Of a stretch of 64,000 nucleotides of DNA, positions 36,694 through 45,442 are shown in pieces. Each line of letters starts with the position of its first letter. Position 1 is the first letter of the stretch. The DNA is taken from positions 682,001-746,000 of the forward strand of contig JACKDW010000002.1 of NCBI GenBank assembly GCA_020633295.1, read 5' to 3'. Both the position numbers and the translations under genes were made by a program. Under the pieces are notes generated by a model that saw only the letters and a program-made list of their open reading frames with translations, was not told where the DNA came from and made no database searches. Origin of the DNA: Myxococcales bacterium. Its GTDB lineage: Bacteria > Myxococcota_A > Polyangia > Nannocystales > Nannocystaceae.

Positions 36694-37648
36694 GTCGACA
36701 TCGTGGCTGCGCCCGGCCGCGCTCGGGCGCGCCCCGCGGGTCCACGTCATCGCGCCGTCCGGGCCGATCGTCGAGCGCGAGGTCTTCGACCGCGGGCTCG
36801 CGCTGCTCGAGAGATCACTCGGACGCCCGTGCACGCTGGCGAGCAACATCTTCTGCGAAGACGGCTACTTCGCGGGCGACGACGCGACGCGCCTCGCCGC
36901 GCTGCAGGAGGCGCTCGCCGATCCCTCGATCGACGCGCTGATCGCCGGGCGCGGCGGCTACGGGCTCACGCGCCTGCTCCATCGACTCGACCCCGAACCA
37001 CTGCGCCGCGCCCCCAAGCTGATCATCGGCTTCTCCGACACGACCGCGCTGCTCGTGTGGGCGCTCGGGCGCGCCGGCGTGACCGCGATCCACGGGCCGT
37101 CGGTGCAGCAGCTGGCGACGCTGCCGGAGGATGATCGGGAGCGGCTCATCTCGCTCGCGCGCGGCGAGGACCCGGGGGCGCTGGTCGCCGAGGAGGGCGC
37201 GATCGTCCGCGGCGGACGAGTGCAGGGGTGGCTGCTGGCGGGCAACATCGAGGTCCTGCGCAGCCTGGTCGGCACCCCGGCGATGCCGTCGCTGAGCGGC
37301 GCCATCCTGGCGCTCGAGGAGCTCGGCGAGCGCCCGTACCGGATCGACCGGGCGCTCACGCAGCTGATCCGCAGCGGCGCGCTGCGGGGCGTTCGCGGGG
37401 TCATGGTCGGTCAGCTGACCGGCTGCGAAGAGCCTCCGGGGCGCCGGGTGCAGAGCCCGACGGCCCACGAGGTCGTGGTCGAGCGGCTGTCGACGCTCGG
37501 GGTGCCCGTGGTGACCGGCTTCGACTTCGGTCACGCGCTGGACCGACACGCGGCGCTGCCGGTCGGCGGCCTCGTCGAGCTCAACGCGGATCACGGCGCG
37601 CTGTACATGCTCGAGCCCGTGACGGCGCCGCCGCGCGAGACGTCGTAG
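36662..37648 (+). CDS. S66-family peptidase (LD-carboxypeptidase / MccF-like)
   Basis: 328 residues from the first GTG; a second in-frame GTG lies at 36677 and the true family homology starts near residue 24 (RVHVIAPSGPIVERE). Catalytic residues: Ser125 in IIGFSDTTALL, Glu in LALEELGERPY and His in FDFGHALDRHAALPVGG. RGGYGLTRLL and WLLAGNIEVL also match. LD-carboxypeptidases trim tetrapeptide stems during murein recycling in the cytoplasm, whereas MccF cleaves microcin C-type nucleotides; the sequence cannot separate these. There is no signal peptide. Confidence 0.88.
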   Translation: MERSEVERSATSTSWLRPAALGRAPRVHVIAPSGPIVEREVFDRGLALLERSLGRPCTLASNIFCEDGYFAGDDATRLAALQEALADPSIDALIAGRGGYGLTRLLHRLDPEPLRRAPKLIIGFSDTTALLVWALGRAGVTAIHGPSVQQLATLPEDDRERLISLARGEDPGALVAEEGAIVRGGRVQGWLLAGNIEVLRSLVGTPAMPSLSGAILALEELGERPYRIDRALTQLIRSGALRGVRGVMVGQLTGCEEPPGRRVQSPTAHEVVVERLSTLGVPVVTGFDFGHALDRHAALPVGGLVELNADHGALYMLEPVTAPPRETS

Positions 37649-37730
37649 ACTTCACGCCGAGGTCGGCCGACGCCGAGCGGAGCCTGGCTCCACCTTCGAC
37701 GTCCGGCGATTTTTTTGGGCATTGATTCTG

Positions 37731-37775
37731 ACGACAGCTGTAGTACTACAGTAGTAGTTCAACTACAACTGTCGT
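37731..37775. promoter_or_regulatory. Dyad operator upstream of blaI-like gene
   Basis: Outer arms ACGACAGCTGTAGT (37731-37744) and ACTACAACTGTCGT (37762-37775) match at 13 of 14 positions. Within them, CTGTAGTACTACAG (37738-37751) is a perfect 14-bp palindrome. The GTAGT/ACTAC half-sites resemble BlaI/MecI operators. It ends 4 bp before the ATG, so binding would block initiation and the gene should repress itself. Confidence 0.75.
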
Positions 37776-37779
37776 TGAG

Positions 37780-38199
37780 ATGAGCGGCTCGCAACAACTC
37801 AGTGAAGTTCAGCTCGCGTTTATGCGCGCGCTCTGGGACCTCGGCGAAGGCACCACCCGCGATGTCCAGGAGGCGCTCGAGGCGCTTGGGCGCGCGCTCG
37901 CGCCCACGACCGTGACGACGGTCCTCGCCCGCCTGGAGAAGCGCGGGCTCGTCACGCACCGCCGTGACGGGCGGCAATACATCTACCGCGCGACGGTTTC
38001 CCGTCAAGAGATGCAGCGCTCGGTGATCTCGCGGGTGACCGACACGCTGTTTCGCGGGGATGTGACCGCGCTGTTCAGTCAGCTGCTGAGCACGCGGGAC
38101 ATCGGGCCGGGGGACCTCGCGCGGGTCAAGGCGCTGATCGAGGCGCGCGAGCGCGAGGCCGACGACGACCCGGACGACGAGCCGGGCGCGCGCGAGTGA
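37780..38199 (+). CDS. BlaI/MecI-family transcriptional repressor
   Basis: 139 residues. N-terminal winged HTH (LSEVQLAFMRALWDLGEGTTRDVQEAL, APTTVTTVLARLEKRGLVTHRRDGRQYIYRA) to about residue 72, then a helical dimerisation region of the Penicillinase_R family (SVISRVTDTLFRGDVTALFSQLL). These repressors are inactivated by cleavage or by their M56 partner in response to cell-wall stress. The start codon sits at the edge of a large dyad. The M56 gene 158 bp downstream is the cognate sensor, giving a BlaI-BlaR1-type pair without a beta-lactamase here. Confidence 0.92.
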   Translation: MSGSQQLSEVQLAFMRALWDLGEGTTRDVQEALEALGRALAPTTVTTVLARLEKRGLVTHRRDGRQYIYRATVSRQEMQRSVISRVTDTLFRGDVTALFSQLLSTRDIGPGDLARVKALIEAREREADDDPDDEPGARE

Positions 38200-38357
38200 A
38201 TGAAACGCCGGCGCGCGGGATCTGATGGACAGCGCCGATGCGACGACCTGACCGAGAGACCTGACCGAGAGACCTGACCCGCGCGCCGCGAGCAACAAGA
38301 CCCAAAAACCAGGTTTAGACCAGGGCGCGCACGCGCGCATCAGAGGGAGGCCGAGGA

Positions 38358-40139
38358 GTGAACTCTTACCTGCTTTTAAGCACAGGAACCGGGCTCGTGG
38401 AGTACTCGACGTCGGCGGCCGCCGTCACCGGGTGGCTGCTGACCTACCTGATACACAGCACCATCCTGATCCTGAGCGTGTGGCTGGTGTGCCGCGCGTT
38501 CCCGACGCTGTCGAACGGCATGCGCAACCTGCTGTGGAAGTTCGCGCTGATCGGCGGCGTCGCCACGGCGGCCTTCCAGTGCACGACGGACTACCGCCCG
38601 GCGCTCGGCACCGTCGAGGTCCCGGTCGCGCAGCTCGCGACGCAGGCCGCCCCCGCCGCGCTGCCGGCGACGGGCGCCGCGGTGACGCCCGCCGCCCCCG
38701 CGGCGGCGCCGATCGTCGAGCGTCACGAGATCGTGCAGGACGGCCAGGTCGTGATCGTCGATGTCACGCGCCCGGCCCCGGCCGCCACCCCGGCGCCCGT
38801 CGCCGCCGCCTCGGTCGCGGCGCCCCTGGTCGCGCCGGGCGAGCCGACGCCCTCGCCGCTGTGGCCCGCGGTGCTCTCGATCCTCTGGATCGTCGGCGCC
38901 GGCGTGGCGGTGACCCGCCAGGCGATGGCGGCTCGTCGCTTCGCGACCCAGGTCAAGGAGCGCAGCGAGGTGCTCGAGGACCCGATCCTCGAGCGGTTCC
39001 TGCACCTCTGCCAGCGCTGCGGCATCCAGCGCAAGATCCGGCTCACCGCTTCGCCCAACATCGCGTCGCCGGTGGTCCTGGGTCGCTCGGAGATCTGTCT
39101 GCCGCAGAGGGCCGTCGACACGCTCACGCCCGACCAGATCTCGAGCGTGCTCGCGCACGAGCTGGCTCACCTCGAGCGCCACGACGGCTACTGGATGATC
39201 GGCGCGACCGCGCTCGAGTCGCTGTTCTTCTTCCAGCCGCTCAACAACCTCGCGCGGCGTCAGCTGCAGATCACGACGGAGTTCCTGTGCGACGACTGGG
39301 CCGCGTACCACTGCGGCGGCGGCGAGCACCTCGCGAAGTCGCTGGCCGAGGTCGCGACCTGGACCGAGGCGACGCCGCAGCCGACCCCGCTGCCCGGCAT
39401 GGTCGACGTGAACAGCCCGCTCGTCGATCGCGTGACGCGGCTGCTCGAGCACAAGCCGACGCCGCTGCGGGTCGAGCCCATGCCCTGGCGCGTCAGCGCG
39501 GTGCTGGCTCCGCTCGCGCTCATCGCCCTGACGGCGCCGCGAGTCGCGGCCGCCGACCAGCAGGCGCCGGTCGCGGAGGTCTCGCCGACGCCCACCGACG
39601 CGCTGCCCCCGGCGCTGGCGGCCGCGATCGTCCGCGAGCCCACGCCGCAGGTCGCAGCGGTCGCGCCGGTCGCTCCGGTCGCGCCTGTCGCTCCGGCCAT
39701 CCCGGCGGCCCCGACCCCGCCGCCGCCGCCCGCCGCCGCGCCCGCGGCCCCGAACCTGCCCGACGCGATCGCGAGCGCCGAGCGTGACGGCGACCACGTG
39801 GTCCTGAAGCTGCGCGACGGCACCGAGCTGCGCGTGCGCGTCAACGAGCCGGAGGCGCCGGCGCCCGAGTACGCGGATCCCTTCAGCGGCCACGAGCTGA
39901 TCGATCCCTTCCCGCGCTCGCGCGCCTACTACTTCCAGGCCGATCCGCTCTCGATGTTCTTCGGCGGCGCGATGCTCCTGCTCGAGCACGAGCTGACCAG
40001 CGCGATCGACGATCTGCTCGAGGTCGAGCGCGAGCAGGCGGCGCTCCGCCGCGAGCGCGCCCATCGTCGCGCCCACCGGCACGACGACCCGTGCTGCGCG
40101 CGCGAGCGCAGCAGCGCGATCCACTTCACCTTCCCGTAG
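38358..40139 (+). CDS. M56-family (BlaR1-like) membrane metalloprotease
   Basis: 593 residues. N-terminal membrane helices (VTGWLLTYLIHSTILILSVWLV; NLLWKFALIGGVATAAF), a Pro/Ala-rich loop, a further helix (LWPAVLSILWIVGAGVAV), then the M56 domain with zinc motif HELAH (267-271) followed by LERHD and the downstream Glu in TTEFLCDDWA. It would cleave its BlaI partner or itself. Past residue ~400 there is no penicillin-binding sensor domain; instead there is a Pro-Val-Ala repeat linker and a short charged tail with a Cys pair. The input signal is thus unlikely to be a beta-lactam. GTG start, GAGG ribosome-binding site. Confidence 0.88.
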   Translation: MNSYLLLSTGTGLVEYSTSAAAVTGWLLTYLIHSTILILSVWLVCRAFPTLSNGMRNLLWKFALIGGVATAAFQCTTDYRPALGTVEVPVAQLATQAAPAALPATGAAVTPAAPAAAPIVERHEIVQDGQVVIVDVTRPAPAATPAPVAAASVAAPLVAPGEPTPSPLWPAVLSILWIVGAGVAVTRQAMAARRFATQVKERSEVLEDPILERFLHLCQRCGIQRKIRLTASPNIASPVVLGRSEICLPQRAVDTLTPDQISSVLAHELAHLERHDGYWMIGATALESLFFFQPLNNLARRQLQITTEFLCDDWAAYHCGGGEHLAKSLAEVATWTEATPQPTPLPGMVDVNSPLVDRVTRLLEHKPTPLRVEPMPWRVSAVLAPLALIALTAPRVAAADQQAPVAEVSPTPTDALPPALAAAIVREPTPQVAAVAPVAPVAPVAPAIPAAPTPPPPPAAAPAAPNLPDAIASAERDGDHVVLKLRDGTELRVRVNEPEAPAPEYADPFSGHELIDPFPRSRAYYFQADPLSMFFGGAMLLLEHELTSAIDDLLEVEREQAALRRERAHRRAHRHDDPCCARERSSAIHFTFP

Positions 40140-40182
40140 GCGGCTGTCGCCCGGATTCACGACGAATCACCACCAAGCACCT

Positions 40183-40217
40183 ACGAGCCCGGGCCTGCGC
40201 CCGGGCTCGTTCTTTGG
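40183..40217 (+). terminator. Intrinsic terminator of the BlaI-M56 unit
   Basis: A perfect 12-bp stem (ACGAGCCCGGGC / GCCCGGGCTCGT), loop CTGC, tail TCTTTGG. Confidence 0.85.
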
Positions 40218-40223
40218 GAGGAG

Positions 40224-41552
40224 TCACTCCCCGTCCGCGCGGACGCGCCGAAACCACGGGATCTTGACGAACATCGCGACGACCCAGGCGACGGCGATGA
40301 AGATCGCGCCGAGCCGCGTCACGCCGACGCACACCAGCGCGATCCCGGCGCCGAACAGCGCCGCGCCGGCGCCGAGCGCCTCGATGTCCCCCATCGTCAG
40401 CTTCTGCAGCCACGGGTGATGCTCGCGCCCGTAGAAGCGCCCGACCCTCGTGGCGAGCGAGACGACCTCGGCCGAGGGCGTGCCGCCGTCGAGCGCGATC
40501 TCGAGGTCCTCCCGCATCGCGCGGACGCTGGCGTAGCGCTCGTCGGGGGCGAGCGCCATCGCGCGCTCGACGACCGCGACGAGCGAGGAGGAGACGCTGG
40601 GCGCCGCCAGGGCGAGCGCGGTGTGCCGCCCCTCCGTGATGCGCGCCTGCAGCTCGTGGACCGACGAGACGTCGGTGATCGGGCGCGTGAGCGCGATGAG
40701 CTCGTAGAGGATCACGCCGAGGGTGTAGACGTCGGAGCGAGCGTCGAGCGCGACGCCCAAAACTTGCTCGGGGGACATGTACAGCGGCGTCCCCGAGACG
40801 AGCTCCGACGAGCCGGCGGACGGCATGGCCTCGCGCAGCGGGTGACCCGCTGACCCCGGGAGCGCGCAGGCGAGGCCCCAGTCCATCACGAGCAGCTCGC
40901 CGTGCTCACCGAGCATGATGTTGCCCGGCTTGAGATCGCGGTGCAGCACGCCGCGCGCGTGGGCGAACTCGAGCGCGCGACACAGCTGCAGGAACAGCCG
41001 CAGGCGCCGCGGCAGCGTGAGCCCCTCGACGAGCTCGCCGCGCGACGCGCTCTCGTCTCGGAGCTGCTCGATCGCCTCGTCGAGCGCGACGCCGTCGACG
41101 TACTTCATCGTGAAGTAGAGCTCGTCGTCGCCGGCGAGCGCGAGGTCGTGCAGCGGGATGATGTTGGGGTGATCGAGGTACGCGGTCACCCGCGCCTCCC
41201 ACAGGAACTGCTGCAGCAGCCGACGATCATCGCGCAGCTCGGGGCGCAGGCGCTTGACCGCGAGGTCGCGCAGGAGATCGACGTCGCGGACGCGCGTGAC
41301 CACGCCCATCCCGCCCGCGCCGAGCTCCCCGAGCTCGCGGTAGCGCTCGCTCGCGACGAGCGCGGATGACCGCCGCGCCAGGCCGCTCGGCGAGCCCGCG
41401 ACCGGAGGCGGGTCGGTCGACTCGGGGCGCGCGGGCGCCTGGGCCATGGTGTCCTCGAGCGCGCGCAGCGTGCTCCCGACCGCGAGCTGCGAGCGTCGCA
41501 AGGTCGCGTCGAGCGTCGGCGAGGGCGTCACGCTGGGAGAGGTCGAGCGCAC
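40224..41552 (-). CDS. Ser/Thr protein kinase with C-terminal membrane segment
   Basis: 442 residues. The kinase domain spans about 70-345: LGELGAGGMGVVTRV glycine loop, Lys in DLAVKRL, Glu in LWEARV, HRDLKPGNIML catalytic loop, DWGLA in place of DFG, SGTPLYMSPEQ activation segment and SDVYTLGVILYEL. DWG is common in bacterial Hanks-type kinases. The N-terminus is Ser/Pro-rich; a C-terminal region has two membrane segments (AGAALFGAGIALVCVGV; IFIAVAWVVAMFVKIPW), so the kinase is membrane-bound with the catalytic domain inside. The substrate is unknown. It is convergent with the BlaI-M56 unit. GTG start, TAGCAT 9 bp upstream. Confidence 0.9.
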   Translation of the reverse strand: MRSTSPSVTPSPTLDATLRRSQLAVGSTLRALEDTMAQAPARPESTDPPPVAGSPSGLARRSSALVASERYRELGELGAGGMGVVTRVRDVDLLRDLAVKRLRPELRDDRRLLQQFLWEARVTAYLDHPNIIPLHDLALAGDDELYFTMKYVDGVALDEAIEQLRDESASRGELVEGLTLPRRLRLFLQLCRALEFAHARGVLHRDLKPGNIMLGEHGELLVMDWGLACALPGSAGHPLREAMPSAGSSELVSGTPLYMSPEQVLGVALDARSDVYTLGVILYELIALTRPITDVSSVHELQARITEGRHTALALAAPSVSSSLVAVVERAMALAPDERYASVRAMREDLEIALDGGTPSAEVVSLATRVGRFYGREHHPWLQKLTMGDIEALGAGAALFGAGIALVCVGVTRLGAIFIAVAWVVAMFVKIPWFRRVRADGE

Positions 41553-41561
41553 GGCACGACG

Positions 41562-41567
41562 ATGCTA
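41562..41567 (-). promoter_or_regulatory. Predicted -10 box TAGCAT of the kinase gene
   Basis: TAGCAT on the minus strand, 9 bp before the GTG at 41552. Confidence 0.4.
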
Positions 41568-41691
41568 GCTCGGATCACGCGGCGCGATGTACCGCGTGAC
41601 CGTTCGCGTCGGCGCGAACGCGCGCGGCGAGGACCGCGGGCGCGCTAAAACATGGTCTTTGCGACACCCGACGTGAGCGCGCGCGACGACG

Positions 41692-42678
41692 TCAGGGGGT
41701 CTCGACGAGGCGCTCGGTCAGCGCGTGGGTCGCGACGACCGCCGCCGCCGGCACGCCCCAGACGATGTTGCCGCGGAAGCCGACGAAGAACATCCCGCTC
41801 GCGTAGATCCGCTCGCGCTCCGGGATGTCCTCGCGCGCCATCGGGCTGTCGAACTGTCCGCCGACGACCAGCGCCCCGAACCCGCCGAGCCCGATGCCGA
41901 AGTCCGCGGTGAAGCCGACCGGGCTGCGCTGCGGGCCGTAGCCGTCCTCGCCGCGATCCTGGTAGAGCGTGAAGGTCAGCGCGCTCGAGAACTCAAACGC
42001 CGGCGCGAAGCGACCGCGACCGATCCAGTAGCGCCCGGCGATGCCGATGTTGCCCCAGAGCGTGCGGTTGTCGCTGGCGATCACGCCGCCCTTGGGCCCG
42101 AGCGTCAGGCGCGTGTACTTGAACATGCCGCGCGACTCGACCGACGCCGGGAAGTTAATCCAGACATCGTACTGGGCGCGGCCGGAGTGCCAGGCCGTGG
42201 ACGAGCTGTCGACGCTGACATCACCTTGGCGCAGGCGATAGGCGTAGGCGCTGGTGGCGTTGATCTCGACCCCGAACCCGCAGCTTGGATCGGCGATCAG
42301 GCAGCGCCAACGCACGCGCTTCGCCTCGGTCTCGGGCTCGCCGAGCTGGTAGCGCTGACGCAGCGTGGCCATGTCCCGCTCGGTGTAATACGGCGGACCC
42401 TCGACCTCGCTGGACGCGACCGGCTGCGCGGGCGCGACGACCGGCGCGGGCGCTGGCTGGACCGGCGCTGGCTGGACCGGCGCTGGCTGGACCGGCGCTG
42501 GCTGGACCGGCGCTGGCTGGACTGACGTCGGCTGGACTGACGTCGGCTGGACTGACGTCGGCTGGACTGACGTCGGCTGGACTGACGTCGGCTGGACTGA
42601 CGTCGGCTGGACTGACGTCGGCTGCGCCGTCGGGGCCTGGACGGCGAGCGCGAGCGCGAAGGAGACCGTGCCGATCAC
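41692..42678 (-). CDS. Envelope protein with TSVQP/APVQP repeats (paired with next gene)
   Basis: 328 residues. A short signal peptide (SFALALAVQA) is followed by about 60 residues of pentapeptide repeats (TSVQP x7, then APVQP x5), likely a stiff linker through or along the cell wall. The C-terminal ~220 residues alternate amphipathic strands with aromatic ends and look like an outer-membrane beta-barrel. A CX6C motif (CLIADPSC) is shared with the neighbouring protein. Its GTG start overlaps the neighbour's stop by GTGA with a GGAGG site, so the two are made together. No family is recognised. Confidence 0.72.
   Translation of the reverse strand: MIGTVSFALALAVQAPTAQPTSVQPTSVQPTSVQPTSVQPTSVQPTSVQPTSVQPAPVQPAPVQPAPVQPAPVQPAPAPVVAPAQPVASSEVEGPPYYTERDMATLRQRYQLGEPETEAKRVRWRCLIADPSCGFGVEINATSAYAYRLRQGDVSVDSSSTAWHSGRAQYDVWINFPASVESRGMFKYTRLTLGPKGGVIASDNRTLWGNIGIAGRYWIGRGRFAPAFEFSSALTFTLYQDRGEDGYGPQRSPVGFTADFGIGLGGFGALVVGGQFDSPMAREDIPERERIYASGMFFVGFRGNIVWGVPAAAVVATHALTERLVETP
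42451..42626 (-). repeat. 15-bp repeats coding APVQP and TSVQP
   Basis: Two adjacent arrays of a 15-bp unit differing at a few bases: about five copies giving APVQP, then seven giving TSVQP. Near-identical units suggest ongoing slippage. Confidence 0.9.
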
Positions 42679-43673
42679 TCGCCACCTCCTGCGAACGCGC
42701 CGCTCGCGAGCATCCCGAGGATCACGAGCGCGGCGACGGGCGCGGCCGGGATGGCGTGGGCGCGCAGACCGAAGGTCACGCGCGTGTCGCCGTCGAGGAA
42801 GTCGGCCATGGCGAACAGCGCACCCCAGCCGCCGAAGCCGCCTGCGACCTCGACGTGCGTGCCCCAGTAGGTGCCCGTGACGCCCACGGACGTCGACTGC
42901 ACCGCGCCCAGGGTGACATCGAGGTGGAAGGCCTTGAGCCGCTGACGACCGAGCCAGAATTGGTTGACGGCGGCGATCCGGAACGAGTCGGTGTTGGAGG
43001 TCCGCGCGGTCGAGACGACCGCGCCGGGGATGAGCGAGTTCGGGTTGTTAAATTGCCCGGAGCCGCGCGACCAGCTGGCGACGAGACCGAGCCCCCAGGG
43101 GCTCCACGCGCCGCGCGCGAGCCAGAGCGGCCGCACCGTGAAGCCGCCGCGGAAGCCGAATTGCGTGTAGGGCGTGGTGAAGCCGAAGTCGCCGCGCAGC
43201 ACGTTCATGCCGACGGCCACGTGGGCCGACGCGAGCAGGGCCGACTTGCACTTCGCGTCCTCGATGAAGCAGAAGGCCCCCTTGCGCAGGGACAAGAACG
43301 GGGGCTTCTCGGTGTCCGGGCCGCTCGGGTACTTCACCTCGGAGACCGGGTCGTCGGCGAAGAACGGGCCGTGCTCCGGTCGGGTCCCGAGCGGCAGCTC
43401 CTCGGGCGCCGAAGCGGCGGTCGGAGGAGGCGGGCCCGCCTGCGTCGCGGGGGCGGGCATCAGCGGCTGCGACGGCTGGGCTGCCACCGGAGCTGGCTGC
43501 GCCGGCTGTGGCTGCGCCGGCTGTGGCTGCGTCGGCTGTGGCTGCGGCTGCGGCTGCACCGGCTGTGGCTGCGCCACCGGCTGCGGCGCGACCTCTTGCG
43601 TCACGTCCGCCGAGGACACGAGCACGCCCGGGACGAGGAGCGTCACGAGCCACGATGAGAAGACCGTCGACAC
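42675..43673 (-). CDS. Envelope protein with Gln-Pro repeats (paired with next gene)
   Basis: 332 residues. A signal peptide (SWLVTLLVPGVLVSSA) precedes about 55 residues rich in QPQP and PAQP repeats, then a C-terminal ~230-residue domain of alternating aromatic-edged strands like an outer-membrane barrel. CX6C (CFIEDAKC) aligns with that of the downstream protein, and both follow it with a similar short helix, so the two are probably distant paralogues from a duplication. A final hydrophobic segment (AALVILGMLASGAFA) ends the protein. It is first of the two-gene unit. Start GTG; -10 not clear. Confidence 0.72.
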   Translation of the reverse strand: MSTVFSSWLVTLLVPGVLVSSADVTQEVAPQPVAQPQPVQPQPQPQPTQPQPAQPQPAQPAPVAAQPSQPLMPAPATQAGPPPPTAASAPEELPLGTRPEHGPFFADDPVSEVKYPSGPDTEKPPFLSLRKGAFCFIEDAKCKSALLASAHVAVGMNVLRGDFGFTTPYTQFGFRGGFTVRPLWLARGAWSPWGLGLVASWSRGSGQFNNPNSLIPGAVVSTARTSNTDSFRIAAVNQFWLGRQRLKAFHLDVTLGAVQSTSVGVTGTYWGTHVEVAGGFGGWGALFAMADFLDGDTRVTFGLRAHAIPAAPVAALVILGMLASGAFAGGGE

Positions 43674-44069
43674 CGCGCGCGATCAGGATGCAAGAGTCAG
43701 GGCGATCTTACAACCGCCCCGCGCGAACACGCGTGCGCCGCGCCTGCGCCCCCGGAAGACCGACCGGTCACGACGCGTGAGCCCGACGTCCGGGTGGGAC
43801 GCGGGGGCGCGCCCGGTTTCACGACCCCGGCGTGAGGATGTCAGGCGTGGGCGAGGTCGTGACCGCATGACTTGCGGTCCGGCGACTGGGCGATCGGGGA
43901 CGTCCTCGCGGTCACCGCCAGCGGCGACCGGCCCTCCGTCCGCCGGCGGACGCCGCGGCGAGACGAGCGGGATACGCGGCCGCGCGGCGGCGATGCGGAC
44001 GGTGCATGTACACGTGAGCGGCCTGTCCGGCGAGCCCTGTCCCTTCGCGCGCGTGACCGCGGCGGCGCG
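43674..44069. other. Intergenic region, no gene seen
   Basis: 396 bp upstream of the paired envelope genes and downstream of the MarR gene (both genes lie on the minus strand). Apart from a TTGTAAGAT -10-like site at about 43706-43714 for the envelope unit (leader about 30 nt) and a GACCGGTC palindrome near 43770, I see nothing assignable. Confidence 0.4.
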
Positions 44070-44531
44070 TCAGGTGTTGGCCTCGTCGATGCGCTCCGCG
44101 CCGCGGAAGATGTTCTTGCAGACCTGCTTGCCGAGCAGCTTGCGCGTCTGCTCCTGCGCGCCGTCCCACGCGGGTCGGACGTCACGCAGCAGGCGCCTGC
44201 CCTTCGCGGTCATCTTGATCGCGTGCGAGCGAGCGTCGTCGAGGCACACGAGCTCGAGCCAGCCGTTGCTGCACATACGCTCGACGTTGCGGCTGACGGT
44301 CGAGGCGTCCATATGCATGCGATGGGACAGCTCGTTCGGCGTGATGCCGCCGGTCTCCATCACCACGACGAGCGTGTTGAGCTGGGCGATGCGCAGCCCA
44401 TACGGCCTGAGCGCCTCGTCATAAATACGGCTCACCGCGCGGTTCATGACCCTCAAGCGAGAGGCGATGCACTCGCCGTTGATCAGCTCCGCCGTCTCAC
44501 CCACTCCCAATTTCGTGCGACTCACGCCCAT
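44070..44531 (-). CDS. MarR-family transcriptional regulator
   Basis: 153 residues. Winged HTH with the MarR dimer helices: RLRVMNRAVSRIYDEALRPYGLRIAQLNTLVVVMETGGITPNELSHRM (helices 1-3), recognition helix DASTVSRNVERMCSNGW, wing LVCLDDARSHAIKMTAKGRRLL. The ATG has GGAG 1 bp upstream; a sigma70-like promoter with an overlapping palindrome precedes it, so it probably represses itself. The target is unknown; the nearest upstream DNA has another operator-like palindrome and the AmpG-like transporter lies ~800 bp away. Confidence 0.88.
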   Translation of the reverse strand: MGVSRTKLGVGETAELINGECIASRLRVMNRAVSRIYDEALRPYGLRIAQLNTLVVVMETGGITPNELSHRMHMDASTVSRNVERMCSNGWLELVCLDDARSHAIKMTAKGRRLLRDVRPAWDGAQEQTRKLLGKQVCKNIFRGAERIDEANT

Positions 44532-44540
44532 CTCCGTGGG

Positions 44541-44568
44541 ATTCTAACTGAGGTGACCTCGAGGTCAA
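44541..44568 (-). promoter_or_regulatory. Promoter and operator of the MarR gene
   Basis: On the minus strand, TTGACC (44563-44568), a 16-bp spacer and TAGAAT (44541-44546). The perfect 14-bp palindrome TGACCTCGAGGTCA (44554-44567) covers the -35 element, a typical MarR autorepression site. Confidence 0.7.
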
Positions 44569-44620
44569 CTGAAGAATTGCGCGTTCAGACATGCGCGTTC
44601 TGGCACCTGCAAGTAACTAC

Positions 44621-44642
44621 TACATGTCCGACCAGACATGTA
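44621..44642. promoter_or_regulatory. Inverted repeat, operator-like
   Basis: TACATGTC and GACATGTA, 8-bp perfect arms with a 6-bp spacer. It is about 55 bp beyond the MarR palindrome and different from it; perhaps a second regulator's site or the operator of a lost divergent gene. Confidence 0.55.
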
Positions 44643-45319
44643 AATTTCTCGGCCACTCGGCCGCCTCGGCGGGCGGTTCTCCGCATGTGCAACAACGCGA
44701 GTTCGCGAGCGTTCTCGCCGCGACGCGCCCCGGCGCGGCGCTACGAGGCGGTTTACGGGCGACGGGCGGCGCGTCGCCGCGGCGCCGCGGCCGGCGGCGG
44801 CGCTCGAATCTGTTGTACGTACAGGTGATCGAAGCCGCGCCGCTGCGGTCTGCAGCGCGCGCGCGGCAGCCTGCGCTCGCGCGTCTCCGCGCATGGGCGA
44901 ATCAGAGCCAACGTGGCCTATGAGCAATATCGAAACAGTGCGCGTACAGGAACCTCGCGGGGCGCGGTTCGGTGCGCATACAGAGGTCTCCTGGCACTAG
45001 GTATCTGTCCCGAAGACCTCGCGTCACAACGCACCGAGATCGCGACGCCCGCGCCGCGAAGACGACGAGGACGCGGCGAACACGGGTTCCGCCCGGCGGC
45101 CGCGCGCCCGCGACGATCAGCGCGGCCGCGGGAGGCCGCCGCGCACGCGACGAGCGGCGGCGCGCGTCGCGCGCGCACGACGCCGCGACGTCGCCCTCGC
45201 CCCAGGGACATGGCCGATTGTTATCCCGGCGGCCGGCGAGCGCTCGACGCCCGCGCCGCGCTCCGCCGACCCGCGCGGCGAGCCGGGCGCGAAAAACTTG
45301 GCCGCAGGCCGCCCGGCGG
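44643..45319. other. Gene-poor region between MarR and transporter
   Basis: About 680 bp with lower third-base GC than the neighbours and no long convincing frame. It contains TGTACGTACA (44814-44823) and a 26-codon frame, ATG 44920 to TAG 45000, that I cannot support as a gene. Confidence 0.4.
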
Positions 45320-45325
45320 TACGAT
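45320..45325 (+). promoter_or_regulatory. Predicted -10 box TACGAT of the AmpG-like gene
   Basis: TACGAT, 8 bp before an ATG at 45334; but that ATG is out of frame with the transporter. Confidence 0.4.
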
Positions 45326-45442
45326 GCGCGCACATGCGCGCCGACTCCAGCGAGCACGGGCCTGCAGGGGCCGACCGAGGCCGCCGCGCGAGGCCCCGCG
45401 CCGGCGCGCGAGCCGGTCGGCGGGCCTGCGGGGCGGCCGCTC

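Noticed and set aside
40224..41552. Kinase as inactive because DFG is DWG
   Set aside because: DWG is common in active bacterial Ser/Thr kinases and all other catalytic residues are present.
44920..45000. 26-codon open frame as a small peptide gene
   Set aside because: No ribosome-binding site or -10 box at the right distance; poor third-base GC; no similar neighbour.
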